Below are positions 5,172 through 5,986 of a stretch of 5,986 bases of DNA, piece after piece. The position numbers were made by a program, and so were the translations under genes. Positions within the stretch are counted from its first letter, which is position 1. The number at the start of each line of letters is the position of its first letter. This stretch comes from Candidatus Saccharimonadota bacterium. Its GTDB lineage: Bacteria > Patescibacteriota > Saccharimonadia > Saccharimonadales > UBA7683. The stretch spans positions 1-5,986 of the forward strand of contig JAGQNU010000073.1 in assembly GCA_020427905.1 (NCBI GenBank), written 5' to 3'. The notes under the pieces were generated by a model that saw nothing but the letters and a program-made list of their open reading frames with translations, searched no databases and had not been told where the DNA came from.

Positions 5172-5525
5172 CTAGACGCTCTCGAGCACTGCCAGTTCAG
5201 CAATCTTTGATACAGGAAATGAGACGTAACTTCCTCCAGTGCCGTCCGCAACGTCAACTTCAAGCCCCGCGAACCTGTACTCATATCCTACTACTTTGCC
5301 GCGAGCACGTTGAGAGTTACGAGACGTATCGTCTAGCAGTAGGGGATACACCGGATGTGTGTCATAGTCTACGCCACTGGCGCTCAAGTATGCCTGTGTC
5401 CTTGACGAGGGTATCCCCTCAATGGAGAGTACAAGCTCATCATGGATAGCCTGATTTAGCCAGGCTTCCGTATCCGCAAGAACATGCGGATCGGAATCAT
5501 TAATCGGAACCTTCGGCACCTCCAC
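5172..5525 (-). CDS. unrecognised 117-residue protein, GTG start
   Basis: I do not recognise a family. The frame fills the space between the pyrophosphatase stop (2-base gap) and the phosphatase start (3-base gap), which is strong evidence that it is real. There is no methionine codon in the frame; the best start is GTG 5525, with GGAG about 12 bases upstream inside the previous gene. The protein is acidic and soluble, with no signal peptide or membrane segment. An N-terminal helix-like part (about 15-35) contains E-A-W-L-N-Q-A-I-H-D-E. The C-terminal half looks beta-rich: GKVVGYEYRF (76-85), LEVDVADGTGGSYVSF (88-103), then a closing helix-like K-I-A-E-L-A. The tight packing suggests co-expression with the two phosphate-releasing enzymes; a functional link is inference. 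Confidence 0.7.
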   Translation of the reverse strand: MEVPKVPINDSDPHVLADTEAWLNQAIHDELVLSIEGIPSSRTQAYLSASGVDYDTHPVYPLLLDDTSRNSQRARGKVVGYEYRFAGLEVDVADGTGGSYVSFPVSKIAELAVLESV

Positions 5526-5527
5526 TG

Positions 5528-5986
5528 TTACTGCTCACTCCAGCGGGCTTGGCATTCTTTGATGATTTTTTTAGCATCATCCGCACTTCCCCAGCCAAGA
5601 ACTTTGGTTGTGCCAGGCTTTTTTAAATCTTTGTAGTGGTTGAAGTGGTGCTCAATTTTTTGCTTCCACTGCTCGTGAAGTTGATCCAAATCTTTTATTT
5701 GATCACCAGTGTTGCGGTCGTCTTCGGGCACACAGATAACCTTATGGTCCATCTCGCCATCATCCTCAAAGTTAAGCACACCAACAACGCGCGCTTGCAA
5801 GTACACACCTGTCGGAATCGGATCGTTAGTTATAACAAGCGTGTCGAGCTCATCGCCATCCTCATCAAGCGTTTGTGGAATAAAACCGTAGTTAACAGGT
5901 TTTGCAAAGATGCTTGGCTCCACGCGGTCTAGCTGAAATACAGCGAGCTTACGATTCCACTCGATCTTGAGTGTTGACCATTTTGG
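5528..5986 (-). CDS. ppa: soluble inorganic pyrophosphatase, family I (5' end cut by window)
   Basis: The enzyme hydrolyses pyrophosphate to two phosphates with Mg2+, pulling biosynthetic reactions forward. The frame is open to the window edge, giving 152 residues; an in-frame GTG at 5923 is not the true start, because family sequence continues upstream of it (K-I-E-W-N-R-K, L-D-R). Recognisable blocks are PVNYGFIP, the DGDELDTLV metal site (family D-G-D-P-x-D-x-L-V), VVGVLNFEDDGEMDHKVI with its acidic metal ligands and Lys, and HYKDL near the end. Family I enzymes are about 160-180 residues, so about 15-25 N-terminal residues are missing. Its stop is two bases from the next gene, indicating an operon with the two genes downstream. 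In this window it feeds no single pathway but suits a nucleotide-heavy neighbourhood. Confidence 0.95.
   Translation of the reverse strand, partial: PKWSTLKIEWNRKLAVFQLDRVEPSIFAKPVNYGFIPQTLDEDGDELDTLVITNDPIPTGVYLQARVVGVLNFEDDGEMDHKVICVPEDDRNTGDQIKDLDQLHEQWKQKIEHHFNHYKDLKKPGTTKVLGWGSADDAKKIIKECQARWSEQ

Noticed and set aside
1..5986. UGA-recoded genetic code as in Gracilibacteria
   Set aside because: TGA acts as a natural stop for the second kinase and GAPDH at the expected family lengths, and no gene needs TGA read-through.

Overview
The window holds nine protein-coding genes in two convergent blocks that meet with one base between their stop codons (about position 2776). The organism looks like a member of the Candidate Phyla Radiation (Patescibacteria), with Saccharibacteria (TM7) as my best guess. 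The grounds are very tight gene packing, small single-domain enzymes, mid-range GC, AAGGAG-type ribosome binding sites, and divergent versions of central enzymes. All stop codons, including TGA for the second kinase and for GAPDH, fit the standard bacterial code, so a UGA-recoding lineage is unlikely. The lineage call is inference; no rRNA or other marker is present.

Left block, + strand. Positions 2-112 are the lysine-rich tail of a protein that begins outside the window. A roughly 100-base AT-rich leader follows, with a perfect 14-base palindrome at 125-138. Then comes a four-gene run at 213-2775: two tandem thymidylate-kinase-like P-loop kinases, a SAICAR-synthetase-like (PurC-fold) ligase, and an ITPA/Ham1-like nucleotide pyrophosphatase. 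The junctions are 1 base, an ATGA overlap, and 10 bases, which suggests one operon. Two nucleoside-monophosphate kinases, an ATP-dependent aspartate-type ligase and a house-cleaning NTPase, with no other purine pathway gene beside them, suggest a dedicated nucleotide-processing pathway. Several family-defining residues are changed in the last three proteins. This is the best candidate here for an undescribed system; its substrate cannot be read from sequence.

Right block, - strand, read from 5986 down to 2777: soluble inorganic pyrophosphatase (5' end cut by the window edge), an unrecognised 117-residue protein with a GTG start, an inositol-monophosphatase-superfamily phosphatase, NAD-type GAPDH, and an RpiB/LacAB-family sugar-phosphate isomerase. 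The first three are packed with gaps of 2 and 3 bases. GAPDH appears to have its own sigma70-like promoter, whose -35 box lies inside the 3' end of the phosphatase gene. The theme is phosphate release and sugar-phosphate metabolism.

Between GAPDH and rpiB lies an inverted pair of REP-like hairpin elements (3231-3293). The two stems differ by one compensatory base-pair change. One hairpin sits exactly between the rpiB Shine-Dalgarno sequence and the conserved start codon. Folding it would bring the two to a normal 7-base spacing. I saw no tRNA, rRNA, CRISPR array, transposase or clear intrinsic terminator.
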